In this document: positions 51,949-61,965 of the stretch, in pieces
How positions within the stretch are numbered: position 1 is the first letter of the stretch
Layout of the letters: each line of letters begins with the position of its first letter
Source: DATFVA01 sp963771705
Lineage (GTDB): Bacteria; Bacteroidota; Ignavibacteria; Ignavibacteriales; Ignavibacteriaceae
DNA: 64,000 nucleotides
Reading direction: 5' to 3'
NCBI GenBank assembly: GCA_963771705.1
Contig: CAVYUP010000006.1
Location: forward strand, 124,001 to 188,000
Translations under genes and position numbers: made by a program
Notes under the pieces: generated by a model
The model's input: the letters and a program-made list of their open reading frames with translations, nothing else
Told to the model about the DNA's origin: nothing
Databases searched by the model: none

Positions 51949-54630
51949 TTAATTTTTATTCTCTTCGAGCATCGACTTCCAGTTGAGAACCGCAAGTAAT
52001 GAGGTCATCTTGTAATCAGAAGATATCGTATTTATAATAAAGCGCCGGCCGTCATCGATCTCTTTATACATATTTAAGAATCTTATACCTTTGAGCTTAA
52101 ATAATTTTTCCGGACTACCGAGTTCCGGCGGCGAGCCGGGTTTATAACTTACAGCAGTGAGAAAATCATCTGATGATAAATAATATATTTCCCTTCCGTT
52201 CCTGCTCCAATCAGGCCATCTGCCCCCGCCGGTTGATACTACGATCTTTTCAGAGGGTACCGGGAAGCTCTGAATATATACCTCTGACCGTCCTGTTTCA
52301 TCGGAAGCATAAAGCACCTTTTTACCATCAGGAGAAAATCCTCCCGGAGTTTCATTAAACTCTGTATTCAGATAAGGATAAGGTTTTTCATCACCGGATG
52401 CAGGTAAAACCCATATATCGCCCTTACCTGTAACAGAAGGCAAAACCCCCATTAAAATAAATTTACCATCGGAAGACCAATCCACAGGGGCCTTCACTGT
52501 AAAGTTGTTCCTGAACATTAATTTAGGTTTACTACTGGTTTCAAGATCCTTTTCATAAACATTATATACTGAGTCGGGAGAAGAAGAATAAACAATTTTA
52601 TTTCCATCCGGAGACCATACCGGGGACATCTCCGCAGCAGGTGTTGAGGTAAACCTTGAGCTGAATTTCCTCTGCATATCATATATCCATATGTCCTGGT
52701 TGGTAAAATCCTCATCCACGCCAGACACCCTATGATAAGCAAATCTTTTTTGATCAGGGGAAAGCGAAATTTCCACCATAAGGCCAAGATCATTCACCTT
52801 ATTAAGGAGTTTACCGGTACGATCGTAGAAACCGACATTTGACTGCGAACCGCCTGAGCTATTCGTTGCCAGCAGCAGATCACTGCACGCGTCAAAATCA
52901 GAAACATCATTTAACAGGATCCTGGGTTCTCCATGTAATTCATAAGTATCTGGATCGAATTTTTGTATATAGAGCGTTGTATTCAGATTATACAACAAAT
53001 AATCCGGTTCCATAAAGAGCGCCGTGATATTATCACCTTTAATTATCTGTTTCCTTGTTTTGTCATTAATTGAACCAACATATAAATAACTCTGCCCTTC
53101 ATTTCGGCTCATTGACGAGTAAATAAAATGTTCATTATCAGGCATAAACTGCATGGGTAAATGATTTTCCTCACCCAGAGTATTATCGAGGAATGTAACC
53201 TGGGATACAGTACCGCCGTCAGAATTCACTTTATAAACCGGAGCGAAAAATTCAGGAATAAAGATGATTTGATTATCACTTCCCCACACTCCCCGCCAGC
53301 CGCTGGAAGCATCACAGATAACCTTTTTAAGTCCCGTTAATAAATTAAGTTTCAATAACTTACCGTCAGCGAAAAAACCAAGATATTTTCCGTCATAAGA
53401 CCAGAAAGGATGGCCCGCATCTTCAGTACCTTCAAGAGGCCTTGCTTTTACCGATCCTATTGGCCGGACCCAGAGCATTGTTCTGCCTGAAGAATCCGAT
53501 GCTACATAAGCAACCATATTGCCGTCGGGAGAAATTCTGGGCATGCTGTTAACCATTTTCAACCCTGAGGGAGGATAGATCTGGAACTGAACCGTGCTGC
53601 CGGAGGGACTATCATTTTTTTCAAAATACTTATAAGCGAAGAAAACAGCAGCAAGGGCCGCAAGGATGAACAAGGCAGGTAATACCTGTTTGAATTCAAA
53701 CCTCCGGTTAAAAATCTCTATAGCTGCTGACGAGGCAGAGTTTACGGTCTGCATCCCGGATTTTGATACGGCAGGATTGCCCGCAACTTTATAAACACGG
53801 CTTTTACTGTGGCCTGTAGATTTTTTCACCCTCCTTAGATCTTTGGCAAGCTCCCGGGCCGACTGATATCTCTCATCTTTATCCTTTTCAAGACACTCGA
53901 GTACGATTTCATCTATCTCCAGGTCTATGCCTTCTTTTACGGTAGAGATGGGGACAGGATTAACATTTACAATTTCATAAAGCATCGCAGTTTCGTGCAC
54001 GGCCTTAAAGGGGGATTCACCGGAGAGGAGTTCATACAGTACCACCCCAAGTGAGAATATATCAGTTCTGTGGTCTACATCGAATCCCTGTATCTGTTCG
54101 GGAGACATGTAGCCCATAGTTCCCATAGTTATACCGGCCTTTGTAAGTCGCGAGACATTTCCATCCTTATAGAGCTTTGCGAGTCCGAAATCCATTATCT
54201 GCACAATCCCGTCTTTCCTGATCATTATATTCTCAGGTTTTATATCCCTGTGGACTATTCCCTTCTCGTGCGCTGCCGCGAGTCCCTCTGCAGTTTGTAT
54301 ACCTATCTCCAGAATCTGTTTTTCCGACAAACTCTCTTTCTTATCTTTTAAGGTTTTACCATCGACGTATTCCATTACTATGAAGAGCTGCCCGTCGAGA
54401 TCCTGTATATCATATATAGTACACACATTCGGATGGTTCATTGCCGAAGCAGCTTTAGCCTCCTGCACAAACCTGCTTTTATCATCCTCCGAAGCAGTAA
54501 TCTGAGACGGCAGAAATTTCAGTGCAACAAACCGGTCGAGTTTAGTATCCTGTGCTTTGAACACCTCACCCATTCCGCCTTCGCCAAGCTTTTCGAGTAT
54601 CTTATAGTGCAGGACAGTCTCACCGATCAT
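51949..54630 (-). CDS. Ser/Thr protein kinase with TM helix and PD40 (TolB-like) propeller
   Basis: An 893-residue protein. The kinase domain (8-270) has GEGGMGEVFKAQD, VALKFL, HRDIKPENIM and DFG. One transmembrane helix follows (VLPALFILAALAAVFFAYKYF, about 315-335). The C-terminal ~540 residues form a PD40/WD40-like beta-propeller (MPRISPDGNMVAYVAS, WSPDGNKIVYSSS, FSPDGKKVLYAS). This architecture is common among Acidobacteria and FCB-group kinases and implies ligand sensing outside the membrane. It is 8 bp upstream-coupled to the kinase at 54639, and a 104-bp gap precedes the next kinase at 48965. Confidence 0.94.
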   Translation of the reverse strand: MIGETVLHYKILEKLGEGGMGEVFKAQDTKLDRFVALKFLPSQITASEDDKSRFVQEAKAASAMNHPNVCTIYDIQDLDGQLFIVMEYVDGKTLKDKKESLSEKQILEIGIQTAEGLAAAHEKGIVHRDIKPENIMIRKDGIVQIMDFGLAKLYKDGNVSRLTKAGITMGTMGYMSPEQIQGFDVDHRTDIFSLGVVLYELLSGESPFKAVHETAMLYEIVNVNPVPISTVKEGIDLEIDEIVLECLEKDKDERYQSARELAKDLRRVKKSTGHSKSRVYKVAGNPAVSKSGMQTVNSASSAAIEIFNRRFEFKQVLPALFILAALAAVFFAYKYFEKNDSPSGSTVQFQIYPPSGLKMVNSMPRISPDGNMVAYVASDSSGRTMLWVRPIGSVKARPLEGTEDAGHPFWSYDGKYLGFFADGKLLKLNLLTGLKKVICDASSGWRGVWGSDNQIIFIPEFFAPVYKVNSDGGTVSQVTFLDNTLGEENHLPMQFMPDNEHFIYSSMSRNEGQSYLYVGSINDKTRKQIIKGDNITALFMEPDYLLYNLNTTLYIQKFDPDTYELHGEPRILLNDVSDFDACSDLLLATNSSGGSQSNVGFYDRTGKLLNKVNDLGLMVEISLSPDQKRFAYHRVSGVDEDFTNQDIWIYDMQRKFSSRFTSTPAAEMSPVWSPDGNKIVYSSSPDSVYNVYEKDLETSSKPKLMFRNNFTVKAPVDWSSDGKFILMGVLPSVTGKGDIWVLPASGDEKPYPYLNTEFNETPGGFSPDGKKVLYASDETGRSEVYIQSFPVPSEKIVVSTGGGRWPDWSRNGREIYYLSSDDFLTAVSYKPGSPPELGSPEKLFKLKGIRFLNMYKEIDDGRRFIINTISSDYKMTSLLAVLNWKSMLEENKN

Positions 54631-54638
54631 ATAGCACC

Positions 54639-57296
54639 TTAACCTTCAGGTTTTGAGTTCGAATTTTTATACATTTCAGAATACTTCTGTACAATTGCCT
54701 TATATCCAGGCAGATCTCTAAGTTTATCATAAAGAGGGTCAAGTTTCAACAGAACAATTGTAAATGTGCCCGGTATAGAAAGTATAAAATCAAGCTGTTT
54801 GAGTGCATTTTCATTATCACCTATCAGCACATAAATATTTGCCATATCCCATTGCCGGTAGTAGCCCCGGAACGCATCTTTATCCAGGGATAAAAGCTCT
54901 ATTCCCTTCTTTCCTTCGTACACGGCCTTTTCTTTAAGTCCCAGTCCAGCGTAGGTTACACCAAGTGAACTATGCAGACGTTCATCCCGGGGATTTGCCT
55001 TTATCATTTTCTCAAGCATAATCCTGGACAAATCAAAATAGGATCTGGAGAGCTCAGGTTCATTTTTATATTTATAAAGCAACCCGCATACCTGGCTGCC
55101 GGGCGTAAAACGGAACTGGTCGGTTTCATAATTAAAATCTGCCGGTTTGAGATATGAAAGGGCTTTATCATAATTCCGGTTATATATATCTATCAGAACG
55201 GGGAGATTAACCATTGCGTCAAGATATGCATTATCTTTAATTTCGCTCATATTCCGGGAAGCAGTTTTTGTATTCCCTTTCCAGGAAATGCTGCTATAAG
55301 CCATTTCTGCCTTCAGGTCGCTCAGATCGGGAGTCAGTTCAATCGCTTTATTATAATATTTCTCAGCATTTCTGTAATCTCTCAACAGAGCGTAAGTCTC
55401 ACCTAAAATTCGTTTATAATCACCAGATAAAGGATCAAACTTTTCTCCTTTTAATATACTCTCTATGCACAGATCGAATTTACCCATTCTTCTGTAAACC
55501 ACTCCCAATGCGAAAAACACTTTTGCACTATTAGGCTGAAGCTCACGGGCTTTCGAAAATTCCCCGATTGACTTATCGTAATCAAGTTTACACCAGAAAT
55601 AGTAGTAGCCGAGAGCCAGATATGTATCAGGGAGGTCAGGAGCTAACTGTAAAGATTTTTGGGCATTAAATAAAGCATCATCCACATTTTTTTCAGAACG
55701 ATCATAAAAAAACCAGTACATTGAGGACAGAACTATTGATAAATGGGAATAAGCCAGGGCAAATTCCGGGTCCAGTTTTACAGCTTGTTTGTAGAGACCT
55801 ATAATGTTTACCAGATCGGATTTTACATAAGAAGCCCTTGATTCATAAGACAAACCCCTGAGATAAAAATCATAAGCTTCAAGATTATCGGTAGGAGCAT
55901 TCTGAGAGATCTGTCCAGCAAGCAGAGATCCGCCGAGCTGATCAACAACTTTCCGGGCTATATCATTCTGTACATTAAAGATATCATCCAGTACTTCATC
56001 ATAAGAATCAGACCATGTAATTGTATTATCAGACACTCTTGTAAGCTGCGGTGTAATCCTTACCCGACTCATTTTATTATTTCCTTTTGCCCATCTTATT
56101 GTTCCGCTTAAGATAAAGTTTACTCCCAGTTCTTTACCAATCTCCTCTGTGCTTTTATCCGAGTTTACAAGCTTTGCCGCACTACTGCGTGAGATAACAC
56201 CCATTTTTCTTATCGAGGCAAGTTTACTCGTAATTTCATCAGTAATGCCTTCAGCGAAATAATCTTCATCCTTTGAGCCCAGATTTTCAAAAGGAAGAAC
56301 GACTATCATCCTGCGAAAGCTGACGGTCTCAGACTGTTCATTTCCAGTCCTATTAAAATAGAGCCACCCTGCGATTATCAGGACAAAAAGTAATGAAGCC
56401 GCAGAGACCCAGATCCATCCGGGCCGGGATCTGCTGATCTCATGCTTAGATACTGATTTTGAACCACGAATGCGCAGACTGGTTACCGAAAGTCCCGTGT
56501 CACCTTTAAGATCCATCAGATCGGAACGCATTTCGCTTATGGTACTGTACCTGTCGGAAGGGTTTTTTGCGGTGGATTTCTTTATAATTCTATTTAATTC
56601 TTCAGGGATTCCATTTAATTCAGGCAATTCATCGTATAAAATGGCGTACATTATTGCCTGTTCATATTCTCCTTTAAAGGGGCTCTCCCCCGTGAGCATT
56701 TCGTACATAACAAGACCCAGTGCCCAGATGTCAGTCCTTTGATCGATCGTTTCCCCACGGGCCTGTTCAGGCGACATATAAGCCGCCGTACCCATTATGC
56801 TTCCGACCTGAGTTAATTGAGTTCCACCAGCCACTTTAGCCAAACCGAAATCCATTATCTTTACCTTACCATTCCCTGTAAGCATTATGTTCTGGGGTTT
56901 TATATCCCTGTGTACAATGCCTTTTTTATGCGCCGTTTCCAGGCCTTCCCCAATCTGTATTGCTATCCTTAAAGCATCTTCAACCGGAATTGGATTTGTT
57001 CTGATCTTATCCTTTAACTCAACGCCGTCTATATATTCCATTACGATAAATACACCGTTACCAGATTCTTCTATTGCGTAAACGGTTGATATATTCGGAT
57101 GATTTAATGATGCAGCAGCCTGCGCTTCAAGCTCGAATCTTTTTTTCCGTTCTTTGTCGGAGGAGATTTGAGGAGGGAGGAATTTAATTGCTACCTGGCG
57201 TTTCAGACGAGCATCTTCAGCAAGATAGACCACCCCCATTCCTCCTTTTCCGAGTTCTTTAAGGATATTATAGTGTAATATCGTTTCTCCGATCAT
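54639..57296 (-). CDS. Ser/Thr protein kinase with TM helix, FlgO-like domain and TPRs
   Basis: An 885-residue protein. The kinase domain (8-265) has GKGGMGVVYLAED, VAIKFL, HRDIKPQNIM and DFG. A transmembrane helix lies at about 300-318 (WIWVSAASLLFVLIIAGWLYF). Next comes an FlgO/adenylate-cyclase-associated domain (MIVVLPFENLGSKDEDYFAE, GVISRSSAAKL, GVNFILSGTIRW), then TPRs to the end. It is a close paralogue of the partial kinase at the window edge (61966). Its ATG overlaps the stop of the upstream kinase by 4 bp (ATGA), so translation is coupled. Confidence 0.94.
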   Translation of the reverse strand: MIGETILHYNILKELGKGGMGVVYLAEDARLKRQVAIKFLPPQISSDKERKKRFELEAQAAASLNHPNISTVYAIEESGNGVFIVMEYIDGVELKDKIRTNPIPVEDALRIAIQIGEGLETAHKKGIVHRDIKPQNIMLTGNGKVKIMDFGLAKVAGGTQLTQVGSIMGTAAYMSPEQARGETIDQRTDIWALGLVMYEMLTGESPFKGEYEQAIMYAILYDELPELNGIPEELNRIIKKSTAKNPSDRYSTISEMRSDLMDLKGDTGLSVTSLRIRGSKSVSKHEISRSRPGWIWVSAASLLFVLIIAGWLYFNRTGNEQSETVSFRRMIVVLPFENLGSKDEDYFAEGITDEITSKLASIRKMGVISRSSAAKLVNSDKSTEEIGKELGVNFILSGTIRWAKGNNKMSRVRITPQLTRVSDNTITWSDSYDEVLDDIFNVQNDIARKVVDQLGGSLLAGQISQNAPTDNLEAYDFYLRGLSYESRASYVKSDLVNIIGLYKQAVKLDPEFALAYSHLSIVLSSMYWFFYDRSEKNVDDALFNAQKSLQLAPDLPDTYLALGYYYFWCKLDYDKSIGEFSKARELQPNSAKVFFALGVVYRRMGKFDLCIESILKGEKFDPLSGDYKRILGETYALLRDYRNAEKYYNKAIELTPDLSDLKAEMAYSSISWKGNTKTASRNMSEIKDNAYLDAMVNLPVLIDIYNRNYDKALSYLKPADFNYETDQFRFTPGSQVCGLLYKYKNEPELSRSYFDLSRIMLEKMIKANPRDERLHSSLGVTYAGLGLKEKAVYEGKKGIELLSLDKDAFRGYYRQWDMANIYVLIGDNENALKQLDFILSIPGTFTIVLLKLDPLYDKLRDLPGYKAIVQKYSEMYKNSNSKPEG

Positions 57297-60229
57297 TTGG
57301 CTGCCATACCTTCAAGTTTTTGAAGTCGAATTTTTGCATCTTTTAATTCAGGAGATGTAAAATCCGCATCCTTCCAGGTATCTAAAAACTTTTTGAATTC
57401 AGACTTAGATTTTTCTTTATTGCCTTGCTGCGCATAAGCAACCCCCAGCCAGTAATGAGCCTTAACTGCGGGGACCGGCCAGTCAAGCTCAGCTCCGGGT
57501 ATGCTCCGGAGAATATAAAAATCATTGTTCGGCGGCCAGGAGGAGAGTTTCTGCAGTTCAGCGATTGCTTCTGATGTTTGTCCGGTTTTTAATAAAGCAA
57601 TACCATAAAATATGTTTGGTTCATGATTCGGCGGAAGTGCCTGGATTACTTTTCTGAAACCCTCCAGTGCAGGTTCAATTTTTTCTTCCTCAAATGAAAT
57701 AAGAGCGTGTGTAAAATCAGCAGTTACTGCCGTCAAGCCAGGTATACCGCTCACGTCATTTTCCAGGTTGTTCAGTACGGTGTGCGCTTCAGAAGATTTA
57801 CCATTTTTTATTAATGCCCAGGCAAGATAATCTCTTCCATATATTTTATCAGTAGGGTCTTTATTCAATTTATTTGAAAGCTGTCTGGCAAGCTTCAGCA
57901 TTTCAGAATACTGCCCTGATTCATATGCGTAGTTAATCAGCGTCCGAAGTTTGTTACTTTCAGTTATCTGAGATTCCGGGAGTTTCGATAATATTTTTAC
58001 AGCTTTATTAATCTGACCGCGATGGACATCGATCACCGGTAATTCATAATCACAGGCAATAAAGCGTCTTTCGGCATTACTGTAATCACTTTTAAGAATT
58101 GAAAAAGCACCAAGCTTTGCGTTTGAGAAAAAATCGGCACGAAGACTTACTGCTTTTTTATAAGCAGTAATACTTGAGTCATAATCCCGGAACCAGCAGT
58201 ATAAATCAGCTTTGGTATCATAAGGATTTGGTTCTGCAGGGGCCAGATTAATATATTTATCTGCGGCATCGATGGCCTGCTGCTTTTTATTAAGCCATGC
58301 ATACGTATAACCTACTAAATTCTGCAGCGGTTTGAATGAGGGCTCAATTTTCAATCCTTGCTTTAATACTTCCAGGCCTTTCTCAGGTTCAAGAAGGACT
58401 CTGTCATATAAAGCAAATCCCAATAGATAATAAGCACTAAAATCATGCGGATATTTTTCAATAAGCTGATTATAACCTTCAATAGCCCTGGCAAAATTAC
58501 TCTGCAGTGAATAATTATATGTGAGGATCTGAAGCCTTTCCCGTTCCGTTGTCCTGTCAGCCAGCTGAACTGCCTTTTGAAGTGATTTTTGCGATGTCTC
58601 TGTTGTTCCGGAAAATCCCTGAACTTCTGACAGATAATAATAAGCCATAGCAAAATTCGGGTCCAGCTCAATTGCTCTCGAAAAAGCTGCCACTGCTTCA
58701 TTAATGTAAAGCTTTTGATATAACTCAATTCCGGTTATATATGCGCGATACGCCTCAGGGGATTTGGTAGTTACATCCGCAACGGATTTGATTTCTGCGG
58801 TACTGCCGGATGCGACCGGAAGATTTTTTTGAACTAGTGAGGCAAGAGTATCAACCAGACGGAATATTTTGTCCGCTTTGAAATTAGTAACCTGTTGAGA
58901 ACCGATAATATTACCCGACCGGACATCAATTAAGCGGGTTGTAACTGCAAGATTGGGTTTTTCCTGAAGAATGCTGCCTATCAGCATTGTATTAACACCG
59001 GCGCGGTTTGCAACCTGGTTTGCAAAAGACGCCGAAATTGTTTTATTGTCCTGTCCAAGATCCTTTTGAATATTGAGCAGTCTTTCCCGGCTGATTACCT
59101 CAAGTCCCTTTATCTGTGAGAGTGAAGTTATTAATAGATTAGTGAGCATTTCACTATTATGGTCTTTGTCTTCAGGATCCGGAATATTCTCAAAATACAT
59201 GACCGCAAGAGAATTAGCAGGTGAGGTTCCTGACTGATTATCATCCTCAGAAGATTTGAATGGATTGAAGAAGAAGAATGAGGATACCAATAATAAAACT
59301 ACGATTACAGGAATAATTATTTTCAACGGTTTGCTGTTTTTTTGAGTCTTTATACTTGCGGTGTTATTATGAATCCCCGATGATTTTACATAACCGGCCT
59401 GTGCGTATTCCAGGTTTTTTCTCTCTCTTCTCAGGTCTGCAAGCATATCATGAACATGCTGGTATCTTTCGTCTTTATCCTTTGACAGAGCCTTATTGAC
59501 TATCCTCTCCAGTTCCGGAGAGATTTCATTATTATAACGAGCCAGCGGCTGAGGGTCCTCATTCACAACAGAATATACAAGAGCAGCCTGGTGCTCACCG
59601 TGGAAAGGCAGATGTGCCGTCAATAATTCATAAAGTACTACTCCCAATGAAAATATATCCGTCCTGTGATCAACATCTTCCCCCTGAGCCTGTTCGGGCG
59701 ACATATATGCTGCGGTTCCGACAGTAGAACCTGCCTGGGTCAACCTGGAAGTGCCTTTAAGTTTTGCAAGACCAAAGTCCATTATTTTAACATTACCCCT
59801 GGGTGTAAGCATAATATTATCGGACTTAATATCGCGATGGACTATTCCTCTTTCATGCGCGGCTGCCAGACCCTCGCATATCTGAATTGCAATTTCAAGT
59901 ACCTTTTTTATTGTAGGCGAAGCAGCTTCCTTTTCCACCTGTTCTTTAAGTGTTCTCCCCTCCAGATATTCCATTGCAATGAAGATCTTTTTTTCATACT
60001 CATTAATATCATAAACTACGGCAATGTTCTGATGATTAAGGGATGCTGCGGCCCGGGCTTCGTGGTAGAATCTTTCCAGCTCATTTGCATCACTACTTAA
60101 ATAGCCCGGAAGAAATTTTAGTGCTACAATCCTGTCGAGCTTTGTATCGCGGGCTTTATAAACGATGCCCATTCCGCCTTCGCCCAGCTTTTCTAATATT
60201 TTATAGTGAAGAATAGTTGTGCCGATCAT
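57293..60229 (-). CDS. Ser/Thr protein kinase with TM helix, TolB/FlgO-like domain and TPRs
   Basis: A 978-residue protein. The kinase domain (8-275) has GEGGMGIVYKARD, VALKFL, HRDIKSDNIM and DFG. A transmembrane helix (IIIPVIVVLLLVSSFFFF) is followed by a TolB/FlgO-like domain (LAVMYFENIPDP, ISRERLLNIQKDL) and TPRs ending in KFLDTWKDADFTSPELKDAK. It is the paralogue of 48965-51844. GGAG precedes the ATG. The FAD-oxidase gene lies 57 bp upstream, so the kinase run from here leftwards could be part of a longer transcript. Confidence 0.94.
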   Translation of the reverse strand: MIGTTILHYKILEKLGEGGMGIVYKARDTKLDRIVALKFLPGYLSSDANELERFYHEARAAASLNHQNIAVVYDINEYEKKIFIAMEYLEGRTLKEQVEKEAASPTIKKVLEIAIQICEGLAAAHERGIVHRDIKSDNIMLTPRGNVKIMDFGLAKLKGTSRLTQAGSTVGTAAYMSPEQAQGEDVDHRTDIFSLGVVLYELLTAHLPFHGEHQAALVYSVVNEDPQPLARYNNEISPELERIVNKALSKDKDERYQHVHDMLADLRRERKNLEYAQAGYVKSSGIHNNTASIKTQKNSKPLKIIIPVIVVLLLVSSFFFFNPFKSSEDDNQSGTSPANSLAVMYFENIPDPEDKDHNSEMLTNLLITSLSQIKGLEVISRERLLNIQKDLGQDNKTISASFANQVANRAGVNTMLIGSILQEKPNLAVTTRLIDVRSGNIIGSQQVTNFKADKIFRLVDTLASLVQKNLPVASGSTAEIKSVADVTTKSPEAYRAYITGIELYQKLYINEAVAAFSRAIELDPNFAMAYYYLSEVQGFSGTTETSQKSLQKAVQLADRTTERERLQILTYNYSLQSNFARAIEGYNQLIEKYPHDFSAYYLLGFALYDRVLLEPEKGLEVLKQGLKIEPSFKPLQNLVGYTYAWLNKKQQAIDAADKYINLAPAEPNPYDTKADLYCWFRDYDSSITAYKKAVSLRADFFSNAKLGAFSILKSDYSNAERRFIACDYELPVIDVHRGQINKAVKILSKLPESQITESNKLRTLINYAYESGQYSEMLKLARQLSNKLNKDPTDKIYGRDYLAWALIKNGKSSEAHTVLNNLENDVSGIPGLTAVTADFTHALISFEEEKIEPALEGFRKVIQALPPNHEPNIFYGIALLKTGQTSEAIAELQKLSSWPPNNDFYILRSIPGAELDWPVPAVKAHYWLGVAYAQQGNKEKSKSEFKKFLDTWKDADFTSPELKDAKIRLQKLEGMAAK

Positions 60230-60286
60230 CTATTTTCTCCGAAATTGAAAGAATGATAAGTAACGATTTACTGGCTGATCCGAACC

Positions 60287-61675
60287 TTAAATCGAAGGTT
60301 TAATGTTCTGATTTAAATGAAATAAATTTTCCGGATCATATTTATTTTTCAATTGAACAAGTTTTACATATTTATCTTCACCATATACAGCTTTAACTTT
60401 GTCTTCACCGGTATCTGCTAAAAAATTCAGATATAAATTTCCGGTTGAATATCGTTTTATGTCATCAGAAAAGTTCTTCACCCAATTTATATGTTGATCA
60501 GCATCGTCTTCAGCCGTCCAGAGTCCGAGGATATTTATTACAAAACGGGCACTTCTATTTGAGAAGGCTGTTTCTTCAGGTTTTATTCGTCCAATAGCAC
60601 CCTCCCAGTGATGGATATGCAGAGCACTGAAGTGAGAAAGATTTTTCAGATTTGAGGTACCTTTTATCAGAGTTTTAACAGCCTTATCGGAAAGATCATT
60701 GAGGTAATCTGTTCTCCAATATGAATGTATTCCCTTTGGAGCTGAATCATCTAACATTTTTTGTAATTCAACATACGGTATCGGGCCCAGTACATCCATA
60801 GCTGGTGCCAGAGCCCGCAATGGTTCCATAAGTTTTTCACCCTCTTTTTTATCTCCCGTATAACACGCCGCAACAATTATCATCTGGGTTCCTATCAGTT
60901 CCTCAGGTACAAAAGGTAAAGGCGGCGCAGTGATAAAAGCCGCAGTTGTAGAAAGTTCATCCGGTATTGTCTGAACCCAGCTATTGTATAATTTCAGAAG
61001 TTCTTCCGCTTCTGATACAGGATAGAACAGAACACCGCCGTAAACAAGTGGTCCGACTTTGTGAAGCTTAAAATTAAAAGAGGTAATTATTCCGAAATTT
61101 CCACCACCGCCTCTTATACCCCAGAAAAGATCGGGATTCTCCGAAGGACTAGCCGAAATGCGTTTGCCATTTGCCAGAATCATATCAGCCGAAAGCAGGT
61201 TGTCAACTGTCATCCCGTACTTTCTCACAAGCCAACCGAATCCGCCGCCAAGTGTAAAGCCGGCAATGCCTGTGGTGGATATTAATCCTCCTGTTGTTGC
61301 GAGTCCTGCTTCCTGTGTAGCTTTATCAAACTCGCCCCAGGTTAAACCCGCCTGCGCACGGACAGTACCTGAACTCTTATCGATCTCATTTTTTTTCATT
61401 GGTGAAAGGTCGATAACAATACCGTCATTGCAGGTTGAAAATCCAGCGACGTTATGCCCTCCCCCGCGTACGGAAATTTCCAGTTTATTTGAACGTGCGA
61501 ACTCTAATGCTTTTACAACGTCATCCTCATCAGCACATCTAACAACTACAGCAGGATGCTTATCTATCATTCCGTTCCATACTTTCCGCGCCTCTTCGTA
61601 TCCGTTATCTTTACGACTTAAAATCTGACCTTTTATGTTTTTCCTGAATTGTTCAAGAACTGCTTCACTAATCAT
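60287..61675 (-). CDS. FAD-linked oxidase, BBE/6-hydroxynicotine-oxidase-like
   Basis: A 462-residue flavoprotein. The PP-loop contains RGGGHNVAGFS, whose His is the usual 8-alpha covalent FAD attachment site. The following TGIAGFTLGGGFGWL lacks the second (cysteinyl) attachment residue of bicovalent members. A berberine-bridge-enzyme C-terminal segment (LKNKYDPENLFHLNQNI) closes the FAD site. Relatives oxidise sugars, alkaloids or other alcohols/amines; the substrate is unknown. No signal peptide. The second ATG (61675), 5 bp after GGAGG, is preferred. It is embedded among six kinase genes on the same strand with no obvious link to them. Confidence 0.88.
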   Translation of the reverse strand: MISEAVLEQFRKNIKGQILSRKDNGYEEARKVWNGMIDKHPAVVVRCADEDDVVKALEFARSNKLEISVRGGGHNVAGFSTCNDGIVIDLSPMKKNEIDKSSGTVRAQAGLTWGEFDKATQEAGLATTGGLISTTGIAGFTLGGGFGWLVRKYGMTVDNLLSADMILANGKRISASPSENPDLFWGIRGGGGNFGIITSFNFKLHKVGPLVYGGVLFYPVSEAEELLKLYNSWVQTIPDELSTTAAFITAPPLPFVPEELIGTQMIIVAACYTGDKKEGEKLMEPLRALAPAMDVLGPIPYVELQKMLDDSAPKGIHSYWRTDYLNDLSDKAVKTLIKGTSNLKNLSHFSALHIHHWEGAIGRIKPEETAFSNRSARFVINILGLWTAEDDADQHINWVKNFSDDIKRYSTGNLYLNFLADTGEDKVKAVYGEDKYVKLVQLKNKYDPENLFHLNQNIKPSI

Positions 61676-61965
61676 CATTACCTCCGTTATCCTTTAAATA
61701 AGCTGCTGTATCTATAAATAGTTGCATAGTGTGGTTGTTTAATACGAATCTGTCTGATGTTGATTTTTCAATTCATTTATTTAAATTAAGTCCAACATTT
61801 TTATCTTATTCCTGAATCGGGGCCTGAGAATCAGGGAGCGATTTAACGAGCTTCAAAATTCCATTTCGCAAATAATTCCCGACCATTATTCAGCCACATC
61901 CGGCCTACATCCGGCCTTTAAAAGGCTTTAAACAGGCTGTCTAACCCGGCAATATTTCAAGACCA